A DNA stretch of 64,000 nt, taken from contig JAHRBC010000003.1 in the NCBI GenBank assembly GCA_022702545.1, forward strand, positions 4,340,001 through 4,404,000, read 5' to 3'. Within the stretch, counting starts at the first letter, position 1. Each line of letters begins with the position of its first letter. The notes beneath the pieces are model-generated. The model was given only the letters and a program-made list of their open reading frames with translations. It had not been told where the DNA came from and made no database searches. Of the stretch, positions 21,922-34,552 are shown piece by piece. This stretch comes from Phycomyces nitens. Its lineage: Eukaryota > Mucoromycota > Mucoromycetes > Mucorales > Phycomycetaceae. The position numbers and the translations under genes are program-made.

Positions 21922-24444
21922 TAATAATAATAATTTTTATTTGTTTTTGTTTATAATTTTCATTTTTCATATTTTTATTTTTTCATTTATTTTATATATG
22001 TATAATTTCTGTTGGTCTCCAACCCAAGAGACTCCAGGCGATTAAAGGACGCAAAGAGTCTACTACAAAGGTTGAGTGTAGAAAACCAGAATTTATTCTC
22101 CCATACTTTTCCCGAAGGATACAATTCATTGAAGAGAAGAGCACACAGGATATAAGCATGATTGGGTAGAGAACAAAAAAGCTGCCAGGAAAGCGAGTGC
22201 TTTTATAGACAAACAATTGAATTCCGTATGGGGTCGTACCTAGAAATTTAATTTTTTAGCGTGACTTTGAGTGACTGTTTGTCATCCTAACACCAACAAT
22301 CCAGAATTTCCTTTTTTATGATGATTATGTAAGCGGCGCCTTGATTCCATGTGTGCGTAGTAAAAGCAAAATTGACAAGGGGTAGGAAATATAGTTGGTA
22401 CAGGTGGTATTTATCGTCTAAACAAGGCCATCAGATAATTAATTTTGAATTGCCTGGGTATAATTTAATGATAATAATAAATAAAGAAAGAAACGGTCAT
22501 TTCGGTCATTTTTGCCAATTAAGACAATTGTATATATGACAGGGCTTAGCAACATAATAATAATAATAGTAAACAGTTTCTTTAATCGATTGATTGATTG
22601 TAATCATGGCACTCCAACACTCAAGCTATACAGATTTTGAGATTTATTGGACTGATTTTCATGAGGACTAATGGGTCCATCGGAAATATCAACGGAATGC
22701 AAGTGGAAAAGAGCCTACGAGTCAATATCCAAGATTAAGGCCACCTTGTTTTTTTTTATCGTCTTTATATGGATTAGGCTAAAGTTACCAAAGTGTCTAT
22801 TTGTAAATACATGGTGTAGTCCTGGCCATAAAACGCAAGTGTCAAGTAATTGGTTTCTAAACACGATTTATCAAATGTCTTGGACAGCAATCTTTACCCA
22901 AGAGATTCTTGGTATTGAGGTACATGGACCTCGTATTAGACGATACATCAGTCCAATAAAGACTGTGATAGGAGTGGTCAATAAAGGCTCGAGATAAAGA
23001 GCCTTGTATTCTACAGTAAAAAAAAAACAATGAATAATCTGCGAACCAAAGTGCCAATTGGATTGGTGTTCCAGAGCGTGTTCATTACGACAACATTAAT
23101 TACATTGTGCATGTTAGTACAAATCTAACAATCTTGTCCTTGGATAGTCAAACTAAAATATTCCAAGTATATTTTACTAACCTTTGATATCCCTAGCTCT
23201 TTATCGATGATTCACATCATTGTATTCTTAATCACGAGTCTGTGAATTTGATTGTACAATATAGATATTTGAATACAATTATTTCGTGTTTCTTGTATTG
23301 TATTTTTGATATGTCCATTGTCTTTGACCACCAAAAACAATGCTCTTAAATTTAAAAAAATTGATAGTAATGATTTCAATAAAGGATTTTATGTACGGAT
23401 TACTTTTATTATAATATCTTGCAATCAAATTCACAGCCTTGTGCTTGTTGATAAAGGCTATATGAATCGTTGCTCTATCTCCAGAATATATATATATGTA
23501 TGTATGTAGGATTCTAATAATCGATAACTGTATACACGGACCACATATTCCTTCTCCACTTTTTGAGTTTGTTTTTAGATTAATAAATCCACCAATCTTG
23601 TAGAGAATTCTCAGAATTTGTTACACGCGATCTTTTCATATGAAGTTGGTCCAGATTTATGAAGGAGCAGATTTCTTTCTCAATTCTAGCACCTATTTTC
23701 ATTTATCGGATTCAGAAGGAGACACAGAGTCTTTTTTCTTGGCTTCTCGAGCGAAAATGTGGATTAAGGGCAAGTAGCAACGTGTATGTGAGGATTTCCA
23801 TGGGAATACATGGTTAATGTGGCTTGTTATTCCACTTCCCGTGAACACTTGGATATTGGAGATCCGACTAGAACGAGTATAATAAAGAACTTCTTTAAGA
23901 CCTTGTGAAGCTTGATTAGCAAATGGCCAAAAGCATTCCTTGTATTTTAGATGGTGTCTAGTAAGCAAAAAGGACAATGGCTTGGAAAGACACACATTTG
24001 GTAGTTACACCACTTCAAATGTCGATTGACTGTGTGCAAAATACTTTTTGGCTGGACCACATGTTTGTCATACTTTGGTACAAAGGTTTTAGGCATCAAG
24101 AAGCCTGTAGCCAAAAAAAATGCATGTGATCTCCAAGGGTTTCTGACTGACCGAAACGTTGATGTGTATTATCCGATTGCACGACCCTGATATTTTTATT
24201 GGTCAATGCAGAGTACAGGTCGATCGTTGTGCCAGAATTCATAAGAATCACTTCATCTTCCTTAAAGACGCTTTTGCTTGCCACCAAAGGGTCTATATTA
24301 TAAACCCGGTCCTTTCCTATCTATTTCTTGCCTCGTGTTTATTTACACACGCTTTATTTACCAGCTTTTTTCTTCCTTCCTTCTCCTTCTCCTTCTTCTC
24401 CTCTAATCAAATCTCACTTTGGGTCATTTGGCCTCATTTTCGCC
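21922..24444. other. Long AT-rich intergenic region, no supported gene
   Basis: 2.5 kb between the LRR gene and the acyltransferase. The frames at 22671-22997 (+), 23699-23995 (-) and 24096-24287 (-) do not join into a plausible gene and match no family I recognise. The composition resembles the transposon-derived spacers elsewhere in the window, so decayed mobile DNA is possible. A pyrimidine-rich stretch at about 24,360-24,440 precedes the acyltransferase start and is likely its promoter/5'UTR. Confidence 0.5.
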
Positions 24445-27187
24445 ATGGATCCGCGAAAACTTACCTACGACCTCACAATGTGGTTGTTCAACCTCATTAT
24501 AAAACTTTTCTTCCGAGAAGTCCGACCAAGAGGTGCACATAGAATACCAAAGCAAGGGCCAGTTATCTTTGTCGTCGCTCCTCATGCCAATCAAGTAAGA
24601 CCCTATAGAATTCACTGTTCAGCTAACCAAGTCTATCTTTACTAGTTTGTTGATCCCATTCTTGTCATGCGCGAATGTGGTCGACGTGTCTCATTTCTTA
24701 TCGCCGAAAAGTCAATGCACCAACGCGGTATTGGCTTCTTTGCTCGAATGATTAATGCCAGTAAGTAAAAGAGCAAAGTAATTAAATTCATAAACAAACA
24801 AATAATATATATTGCGCTCTCTAGTCCCCGTTGTCCGTTCTCAAGATCTGGCTGTTCACGGCAAGGGCAGAATTCAGCTCCTCAACCGGAAATCTGAGCC
24901 ATTTCGTATCTCAGGCATCGACACTCAGTTTCTTTCACAACTTAAACCTCGAGACTCGATAGTATTGCCCAAGAATGTTGGCCAGGCTGAAGTGGTCGAG
25001 ATCTTGTCGGATACGGAACTTGTTATTAAGAAAGACTTTAAGGATCTCAAATCTCTCGAATTATTGACCTCGAACGACGGAACTGCGTACAAATGCATGC
25101 CTCACGTTGAGCAAGATGCGGTATACAAGAGTGTCCATGATGAACTGTTCAACAATGGCTGCATTACTATATTTCCTGAAGGCGGTAGTCATGATCGTGC
25201 CGAGATGTTGCCTCTCAAAGGTAAGAGGACAATTGGTTATAAATGGTGGCAACAGATGAAATTGACAATATTCTATCCTGAAGCTGGCGTTACTTTAATG
25301 GCTTTGGGTGCTATGGCTAAATACCCTGGATTGGATGTCAAGATTGTCCCCTGTGGTATGTATATCTATCTATCTATCTATCTAAAGAAACAAACAATTT
25401 AAACAAACATCTTACCTCTCTTCCAAAGGTCTAAACTACTTTCACGCCCATCGATTCCGTTCGCGTGCAGTAGTAGAGTTTGGAAACCCAATCACTATCC
25501 AGGCCAGTATGGTAGACAAGTTCTTGGCTGGTGGGGCAGAGAAACGAGATGCATGTGGTAAACTCTTGGACACCATTTACAATTCTCTCAAGAGTGTCAC
25601 GGTTAATGCTGGAACCTATGAAACTTTGATGGTATGTTGTTTTTTTATGTGTGGTATGAATACCCACGATATATATAGTCTGACAAATCGGCTTGCTACT
25701 TTTTAGCTTATCCAAGCTGCCCGTCGTCTCTACAAGCCTGCCCATCGCAAACTGCACATTTCGCATGTGGTTGATCTTAACCGTCGTTTCTTGATTGGAT
25801 ACAACCTTTTCAAAGATGATCCCAAGGTCATTGATCTTCAGCAGCGAGTATTGGCTTACAATCAACTCTTGAAATATCACGGCATTAAAGACCACCAGGT
25901 CTCAAAGACAGATCTCGGAGGCAGCCACACATTGGCCATGCTTATCGAACGTTTGTTTTTCTTGAGTTTGCTTGGATTTTGGGGATTCCCAGGGTAATTA
26001 CACCAAGATCTTGTGCAAGTACACGATGATAACCTTGATTTTGTATGTAGTGCAGTATTAAACCTACCAGTAATGATAGTGGCCAAAGTAATCAGTGAGA
26101 AGAAAGCATCAGGTATGTTGGGGCTAGTACAATATAAAAGCCATAAAAATGAGCACCCCAAGATTCTTTAATTTCCAGTAAATTTTAACGTCGTCTTGTT
26201 TCAATTGGTCTAGCTGCCCTCCGTAGTTCGACCGTAAAGATTGCCGGTCGTGATGTTCTTGCAACCTGGAAGGTCTTGGTGGGCCTTGGACTGGTACCAA
26301 CTCTCTATGGATTCTATAGTTTTATCGTGTTCATGTCATTCTACAACACCGACTTGGCTCCCAAGCTAAAGTTTATGATTCCTGGTACTGTCTGGGCCTT
26401 GTTGTGCTTTACCTCGTATGCCAGTCTTCGGTTTGGCGAGATTGGTCTCGATATCCTAAAGTCCCTCAAGCCTTTGGTCATGTCCCTTTTGGACCCTGAT
26501 GGCGCAGAAATCCTTCGTCAAAGTCGAAGCAAATTATCGCGTGATATTACGGATTTAATTAATGAGTATGGTCCAAAGGCATTCCCTGATTTTGATGGTA
26601 GGTACACAAACAGATTATAAAACAGCTAACTTATTGCTTCTATAGCCGAATACATCTCTAGAACGGCTCCTCTGTTGACATCCTCTCCCTCTAGCCGGAC
26701 TGGCAGCAGTACCAGCAGCTTCAATCTTGCCTCCATGCAGAGCAAGTTACCTAAAATCAGAAGTGGCTTCTTTTCGCAGGCTACTCGCATGGATTGGCTC
26801 GATGATAAACACATCTTCAACTGGGGAAGTCCTAAAGAGTCTTCGGATCTGGATGACCTAGGTTTCCTTCACAGCGGACACATCACAGGATGCAGTGGTT
26901 CGGCTAGTGAGTCCCATACACCAAACACCAATGGATTGAGCAGGTCAAACAGCTTTTGTGGAGGATCCTTTGAAATATTGCGAATGGAGGCCATTTCTAC
27001 ACCCACAACATCCAATACTGCCGAGACTTCTGCTACTGTCATTCCTCCTTCCCTCACCAAACGGCCGACATTTAAGATTGAAGATGTCGATGAAAAGATT
27101 CCAGTAAAAAGCAAAGTATACGAAGATGAAGGGTATGCGGGAGAGCAGGAAGAAGAGACCGGTTTGGAGATGAAGAAACGGTCCTAG
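24445..27187 (+). CDS. SCT1: Glycerol-3-phosphate / dihydroxyacetone-phosphate acyltransferase (SCT1/GPT2 family)
   Basis: Catalyses the first acylation of glycerol-3-phosphate, giving lysophosphatidate for phospholipid and triacylglycerol synthesis in the ER. Nine exons: 24445-24594, 24646-24760, 24825-25220, 25284-25355, 25429-25631, 25707-25993, 26051-26112, 26214-26597, 26646-27187, giving 736 aa. Acyltransferase motifs are VAPHANQFVDP (split by intron 1), SFLIAEKSMHQRGIGFFARM, FPEGGSHDR and VPCGLNYFHAHRFRSR. Hydrophobic segments lie near residues 430-470 and 500-545 (LSLLGFWGF, VLVGLGLVPTLYGFYSFIVF). The C-terminal tail is Ser-rich and acidic, like the regulatory tail of the yeast enzymes. 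Intron 3 (25221-25283) is 63 nt with no stop in frame. The gene is tail-to-tail with YOS9 (257 bp apart). Confidence 0.93.
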
Positions 27188-27444
27188 GCTTTTGTTTTTC
27201 AAGAAAGAAACCCACAAACCCACACACACACATACAGACACACTCACATAAGAAACCATACATAACATAAACCTACACCAACGATCAAACAACAGCGTTT
27301 TATTGCTGTGTAAATAGAACCTGTGTATTCATAGATAACCCACCATATATATATATATATATATAAAATAAATAAAATGATTCCCATCAATACATACTAA
27401 TGTATGTATGAGTAGATGAACATTGTATTTGAAAACTGCTGTTT
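27188..27444. other. Convergent 3' spacer
   Basis: Short spacer between the acyltransferase and YOS9 stops. It includes a CA-rich stretch (27,215-27,245) and a TA dinucleotide run (27,345-27,363). Presumably it holds both poly(A) sites. Confidence 0.5.
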
Positions 27445-28994
27445 TTAATAGGCATATATTCTTTCGTATGCTTCCTTGTTCTTCTTTTGCTCTTCTGGAA
27501 CTTCCTCGTTGGCCCATTTCTCAACTCTATCTTCCACGCCTTCCATATTTTTAAACAGCTTTTTTGTCTGCTCATCGACAGGAACGATCTTGCCTTGTTT
27601 GTCAACATAAAAATAGGCCAGTCCAGGATCTTCAACAGGCATCTCTTTTACAGCCTGTGGTAATGTCGATTCTCTTACTTGGCGCTGCAATTGATCAATC
27701 TGAGCCGTCAGGTCTGCAATGGCCTTTCTCAACTCTTTTTCATCTTCATCTTCATCTTCAGCTATTGATCGTGCGGCTCCAACGACCTGGAACGAATTTG
27801 TGTCTTCAGGAATAGCCACAGTCGCAGCCTCGGTTGCTGCAACGACAAACGTATCAGTCTCTACGTTGGTTTCGACTCTAATTTTATCCCATTCATCTGA
27901 ATTTTGTTTAGATTCCTCGGCCAGGGTCTGGTCAGGTACGATTGGGTCGCATTTGATAGGATAGGTCTCGGACTGTGATTGAGATGACAAGACCAGTTCG
28001 TCGCATAGACGAGGTGTCGAGATGACAATCTGGTATTGGCACGTCTTGATTTCTTGGAACATTGTGATTCTGTCGTGGACTTGCAAATCACAATGATACT
28101 ACAGAGTCCAATTTAAATACTTTTCTTTTTGTGCTGGATCGTATGCTTACCTGTACTTCGATTGTACGTGGCTCTTTGGTGATATCGCATTGTGTACCTC
28201 CTCCCCATTTCTGCACCAAGTATCTCTTGTCACCAACATGATGCAAACTCGTTTCTGGGGTACTTTTTGATCGCTGTTGGATATTTGTGCCCTGTTTGAC
28301 CGTGTTCTTCTGGACAAGATCAGAACTCTCTGTGGTACCTGGATAAAGACCAAGATAGAACGATGCGCCTTCACGTTTGGTATCTGGCTGACCATTTTCG
28401 CCTTGGGCAATTCTCTCTTCATGAAACTGTCTTACATGCTGACCATGACAATACTCGTATGTCCAGTATCCATGTAACTGGTAAAACCATTGGTTTTGAG
28501 GATCAACAAATGAGTGGGTTGTGAACTTACGGTAAAGTAGAGACAGCCCTTTGAGAGAGGCTCGAGCAGTTGGAGACCACGTTCGATACTTCCGTGTGTG
28601 TTTTCTTGTTTCATGTGCTCTTTAATCTGCCTCTGTCGTTTCTCTTTATCTCCTTCGGCATCCACGTTTGGAATTGTGCACAAGAAGGGTTGACCATATG
28701 TACTCATCATCATAAAATTATTTTCATCTTGGAGCAAGTGAGACTCTGAGCTCATTGAGATTTCTCCTGTAGCATCCTAAAAAAAACAGATGAATGAGGA
28801 TTCCTGTAGGATCTTTATATAATGTAATGACTTGCGTTGGGACTATTGCCAAACACGACTGATTCAGGAATCTTGTTCTCTGACAGGCTGACTCGATAGC
28901 GTGGATAGGCCAGTACATCTTCATACACAAAAGAAGACGCGGTTGTGATTGATACGAATGTCTGTAGGGCCAAAAAGACAATCAACTTGTTCAT
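27445..28994 (-). CDS. YOS9: OS-9/Yos9-type ERAD lectin with MRH domain
   Basis: Four exons on the minus strand: 28994-28836, 28776-28531, 28477-28151, 28098-27445, giving 461 aa. Residues 1-20 form a signal peptide (MNKLIVFLALQTFVSITTAS). The mannose-6-phosphate-receptor-homology domain spans about residues 115-245: LYFTLHGYWTYEYCHGQHVR and QFHEE, then SFYLGLYPG, RYLVQKWGGGTQCDITKEPR and TCQYQIVISTPRLC. Yos9/OS-9 reads trimmed N-glycans on misfolded ER proteins and passes them to the Hrd1 ligase. The usual double Trp before TYE is Tyr-Trp here. The C-terminus ends in RIYAY and lacks an H/KDEL signal. Intron 1 (28835-28777) uses a GC donor (GCAAGT). The ATG at 28994 is preferred; the frame upstream has no other ATG. 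Confidence 0.88.
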
Positions 28995-30269
28995 TATCAC
29001 CACGCTTGTTTGGCCGCCAACTTTGAATTCCTGCGACTATTTGTACTGGAGCAGTGTGACCATGAATTTCTGACTCGGCATGCTGTCATTCGTTCTATAT
29101 TTATTTCATGTGTTTTAATCATATGGATCACTAGGATATCCGAGATGCTTTTGAGAATAAGGATAAAGGAACATTGGGGCTATGGTGGTTGGAGTATTTC
29201 AAAAAGAAGTGTAATAATCAGTATAGTATGCCAACTCCGCTTAAAGGATCTCTGGATTCTAGGCACAGGCAACTTCTTTAATGAAGTACGAGACACTAAT
29301 TGTACTCAATTGGATCTATCCTGAACGGCAGATTAGACAAGGATATTGGAGATCCTCGTGTAAAAAAATGGTGCTCATATTATGATTTGCAAATCTCCTG
29401 TTTTCATTCCACAGCTGGTCAGATTTATTCTCGTAATTCAAAAAGTATATTGATCTTTTAATACAATAGGGAAACACCCCCTTCAAGGTGTTTAATAAGA
29501 AAATCAAACACATAAATTATTAACATTAATATTAACATTAATATTTAGATGTAATGTATATGTACATGGTTTATGTACATGAATATATTGGCGGTTCAAC
29601 AGAGTTTCTGTACTAAATGATTTACCTATTGGGATCATTTACATATTTTTTCTTTATTATTATCTGTAAAGTAATGTAAAAAGTATGGTATCAATACCAA
29701 TAGACGCCCTTCAAAAAGCTCTTTTTAAATAAATTGTCCTAAAGATGCCTATCGACCACCGCCCAATATTTGATTTTGTCAGATAATTGGACAAACCAAC
29801 CAGCCTTTTTTATGTCTGCAAGCGGTCTTGTATAATTTATTAAATTTGAATTCAAAAACCCTCTCAAAAGATGTCCTTTATCTCTAGTCCTTTTGTCTTG
29901 TACAAAATCTACAATTGATCATAACTGTTACAAATAATAGTCTCATTTTGAAATCCCAAAACAAAAAAAGAGTATATATGCTTGGCTCATGCTTTTCAGC
30001 CACTCCCAAAAAAAACCTCGACTAATCCCCACCCCTTGTCTTTTTGAATTTTCCTTTTGCCTACCTAGGCCACCCACGAAACTTTTTCGCTGAGTCGACC
30101 AAGTAGCTTAGGGTCGCCTTTTTCTTTTTTTTATTTTTTTTTCGTCCACAGGCTATTGCCACACAGTCACACCTAGAACAACACACTTTAGACGCTTTTG
30201 AGTCCTTGTCGCGGTAACACCTTGAGTTTCGACAAAAGCATAAAGACCAACTCCTCTTCCATCTTTAGC
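28995..30269. promoter_or_regulatory. Divergent intergenic region between YOS9 and HIR1
   Basis: 1.3-kb head-to-head spacer. Frames at 29010-29324 (+) and 29316-29513 (-) have no recognised domain. A small ATTAAC/ATTAATATT direct repeat lies at about 29,518-29,546. The HIR1 side ends in a T-rich tract (30,117-30,143). No gene is supported. Confidence 0.5.
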
Positions 30270-33200
30270 ATGATCATCTGCAAGCCAGAATGGATTACTC
30301 ACACTGGTACAGCAAACAAACGATGCATTTTATTTTATTTTTATTTTTTTTTGTAATCAATACTTCCTTTAGAACACACAAAGAGTGTGAGGATGAAGAG
30401 ACAGGCCATTTACTCCATCCATGCTCATCCAGACGGCAAGCGTCTTGCTACAGGCGGAATGGGTAAAGAAAATATCAAGATTCATTAGTGTTGTATATAA
30501 AAGAATTAAAAAAGAGAGAAAGAGAGATGGAATAAGAGATGCTGAGTTTGTGTGTGTGTGTGTGTTTGCGTCTCTCTCTCTCTCTCTCTGTGTGTGTGTA
30601 TATATATACATTTTTATATTATTAATATTAATATTTATATGTATAATTTCTTTCTTAAAAAAAAGATATGAAGATTAGAATATGGAATACTGAACCTATG
30701 CTGAATGAAAAGGCCGAGCAGGACCCTCAATGCCACAAGCTGCTTAGTACACTGACGCTACACAGTGGTAAGCAACAATATATTTTTTAAAAATAATAAT
30801 AATAATAATAATAAATAATAACTTTGTAAAATCTTGGTTTTATTTATTTTTTGACAGGTGCTGTTCTGTGTGTACGTTGGTCAAACAGTGGAAAATACCT
30901 GGCATCTGGATCAGATACAGACAATACGATTATTATCTGGGAATTGGACGAGTAAATATTATACTTCTTCTTCTTTCCATTTAAAGAAATTTGTTGATTA
31001 TTTTAATGTTTCTAGGCAACCAACTACCCTCACGCCCTTTGGTACTCAGGACATCAATCGCGAAACCTGGAGAGCTGCTCATTATCTACGAAACCACAAG
31101 TCTGGTAACTTATATTTATTCCGTGTTTTCAATCACCCAAATATCTAATAACCACACAAAACAGATGTCCAGGATCTGGCGTGGTCCAAAGACGACAAGT
31201 ATCTGGCTTCTTGTGGTGTAGATGGTCTGGTCATTGTTTGGGATGGGAAAACCCTAGGTAAGCACAGTAATAGGCTCTGGAGAGAAATGTTTTATTGAAT
31301 TTAGTACAGACCAAGTGCATGTAATTGATCAGCACAATGGAATTGTCAAGGGAGTCGCGTGGGATCCAGCAGGTCAATATCTCGCATCCCAAGCAGACGA
31401 CAAGAAGACCAAGATATGGCGGACGAGAGACTGGGGACTCGAGAAAGATATCACGAATCCTTTTATAAATGCACCCGAAATCACCTTGTTTCGTCGTATA
31501 AGGCTAGCATTATTTTCTAATAGACCTGCTTCAAAACCACTAACCTTCTTGTCCATTTAGTTGGTCTCCTGTAGGATCTCATCTAGTGACAGCCAATGCA
31601 GTCAATGGTCCTGAATGTGTAGCATCCATTGTTGACCGCAGTGACTGGGAACCCAAAATGTCCTTGTTTGGCCATCAAACTCCTGTTGTGATATCGGTAA
31701 GGTTTACCTAGACAGACGCACGGCTCATGTCACACAAAACTCACCATTAACCTCTCCAGAAATTCAACCCCAACATGTTTTACTCCTCACATACCACGAC
31801 TTCTCACCATTCACTTGTTGCCATGTGTGCCACAGGAAGTCACGATGGAAGTGTGGCGATCTGGTCGACTGAGAACTCTGTGCCAATTTGTGCAGCAGAC
31901 GGATTCTTTAGGATGAGTGTATATGATCTTACATGGTATGTGGATTGTTTTTTCATTTTTCATTTGGTGGGTTATTGACCAATATTTCTAGGTCTCCAGA
32001 TGGGCAAACCCTCTATGCATGTTCAGAGGACGGTACGGTGGGATACATAAATCTTGCTGGTTATATGCCACCCACAGCACCAGAATCAGAGATTGCAAGT
32101 ATTCAGTTGTAAAACAAGTATATGTATATGTATATGTATATACATACACATATATTTGACAAAGATTCTGTCATGATCAATACTCATGTCAAGGTCTCCA
32201 ATTTATCACAACCTGTCTTGCTAATGTCTCGGCATCCTCTAGAAAAACGCATTAGCAAAGCTAGGCTACGGGCAGCCATCCATGATATTGGCCGAGACAC
32301 CGATGCAGCTCGACATGGAAGAGAGCAATGCGATTGCAACCAAGATTGCATCCTCAAAGCGGATAGCAGGAATCATGGGAACTTCCAGTCCAACAAAGTC
32401 GTTTGAAGAGCCAATACAGTTACTCACAACCTCTTCACGACCAAGTAAGACCTGATTTGATTTGATTTCTTTTCTTTTTTGGATTGTAATTAATCCATCT
32501 CTAGCATTACCATCGGTGACCATACAATCTTCTTCTAGTTCAGCGCCTACATCCTTTCATCAAACAGAGGTAGTAAAGGACGGCAAACGGCGAATACAGC
32601 CTTTTCAGGTGTCCACACATGCCTCACATAATATAGAACCCAATGTATTTGTGGAAAAGCCCAATAGCCAAACCAAGGTATATAAATCAAAAAAAAAATA
32701 GCTATAAAAGCAAATATATGCATTAATTACTAATCTTTGTTTCTCATTTTATCTATCCACAATGTTTCAACCCTTAAAGAGACCCAGGCTAGAAAACCAC
32801 TCCCCAATTTCTCCTCCACCAACCATCCAAGAGAACAATGTCAATTACACAAACCCTTCTGTCTACCTTCCTTCTCACGGACTTGGCACTCAAATCAGCG
32901 GCAATAGACGACCGCCTACGACTGAATCTTTTGTGGATACCACACCTGTCGTGAGAGAACGGCCAGCGTGGGTAGATGGAGCTTCCATTCCACACGCTGT
33001 CCTGGAGAGCAAAGTAAAGTTGGCAATACCCACAGTTCGCTCCAGATTTTTACAGAAATGGGGCAGCAAAGGGCAAATGACGGTGATGGAGACCCAAAAC
33101 AACACTCATCAGGGCAAGCACAAGGAACTTTCAAAGGTCACTGTCAGTTCAGAAGGAGTCGCTATCTGGGAAGATTATTTGCCAAGTCCAGTCTTGCTGA

Positions 33201-34330
33201 TGACAGGCAACCACATATATTCTGCAGTTGGGTGTGAGAATGCCACCCTACACATATACTCTCCTTCAGGAAAAAGGTAAAAAAAAGGTGCAAAAATGTT
33301 GTCTTTTTCTTTTTCTTTTCTTTTTTGCTAAACCAAATCCACCTAGACTATTTCCTCCAATGGTTCTTGAGAGCACACCCGTCATCCTGCATTGCTATGA
33401 ACAATGGCTATTGTGCTTAACAGCTACAGGACTTTTATTTACATGGCAAGTCCAACCAGAGACTCCTTGAGTCATTTGTATTTATACTTGTGTTTTTTTA
33501 TAGGGATATACCCAATAGAAAGAGCCACATAAAATCTGTCTCAATTGCGCCCATACTGGGAGTATCTCAATTACCAGCAGACAAAACATCATCGCCTAGT
33601 ATTCAAAATGTACAGATCCGCAAGAACGGTGTCGCGCTCCTAATCACAAACCAACACAAAGCATTCACGTACGATATCATGATGGATGCTTGGATGTGTA
33701 TCAGTGATGCCTGGTACACAGTATCAGACTTCTGGCATCCTTCATCGCGTTCTACTACTCCTGACAAACATCCTCTGGGTTGGCTGACAGCATCAATTGC
33801 ATCAAAACAGCCTTCAGATTCTGCACTAGATATTGATGGAGCTGTTACTGGTGATTTTAGAGACATAATGACTCTGAGCCACATTGAGGTAAGCATTTGA
33901 CTGCCTTGTCAAAGCAGCATTGGTTCTGACATGGATTTGAATAGATACAACTGGCAGTTGCAGTCCTGTTGGATTCACCCGAAGAATACAGACAGTGGCT
34001 GGTGTACTATGCAAAACGACTCACAAAAACGAATGCCAAGAATAAGATTGAAGATTTGCTTGGCTGGTTGGCTGGCCCACCTTTTATGTAAGTGAACCTT
34101 TGGGTGTTAATCGATCTAATCATCATCCCAACAGTCCTGCAAACGAGACATGGGAGCCAGACGTACTAAAACTGTCCAAGAAGGAGCTCTTAAAACAAAT
34201 CCTGCCGATTTTAGGTAAGGCTTTGAGCCAAAGGTAGTCGACCAGGCCTTTTAACGATGTATATTCTATACCCACAGCTTCAAATAGGCAATTGCAGCGA
34301 ACTATACAGGAATATAGTGGATGTACTTGA
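30270..34330 (+). CDS. HIR1: HIRA/Hir1 histone H3-H4 chaperone subunit
   Basis: WD40 histone chaperone for replication-independent nucleosome assembly and histone gene repression. Eighteen exons: 30270-30306, 30373-30462, 30666-30767, 30858-30951, 31016-31104, 31165-31257, 31310-31502, 31561-31696, 31760-31935, 31992-32094, 32243-32444, 32505-32677, 32780-33276, 33347-33445, 33504-33888, 33945-34087, 34135-34214, 34278-34330, giving 914 aa. Seven WD repeats fill the N-terminal half ([60 protein letters not shown]). The HIRA B motif is KDGKRRIQP, and the C-terminal Hira domain includes [17 protein letters not shown] and [14 protein letters not shown]. Three introns need GC donors (31503, 32095, 33446); the first, GCTAGC, is the least certain. 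Confidence 0.92.
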
Positions 34331-34552
34331 GCTCTGTATTTTGGCTGGTCAATTAAAGATGAATCAATCAACACTATCCTAACAGCGCTAGACAATGCTT
34401 GTTTGGTATTCCAAAATTTTCATTCTGCATACTGAGTTTCCAATTGAGCCCAACATATTCAGTGCCATGAATGCATTGTTTGCAAAATGCATGGTTTATA
34501 CAGTAGATTACAAGTTTAAGATGTATATATTATATACATATACACGTGGATT
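34331..34552. other. Convergent 3' spacer
   Basis: 222-bp spacer between the HIR1 stop and the stop of the convergent unknown gene; no feature recognised beyond presumed poly(A) sites. Confidence 0.4.

Noticed and set aside
22671..24287. Frames at 22671-22997, 23699-23995 and 24096-24287 as a transposon or gene
   Set aside because: No conserved transposase or reverse-transcriptase motif could be read in any frame, and the pieces do not join by splice sites.
29010..29513. Small frames between YOS9 and HIR1
   Set aside because: No domain, no codon bias and no splice partner.
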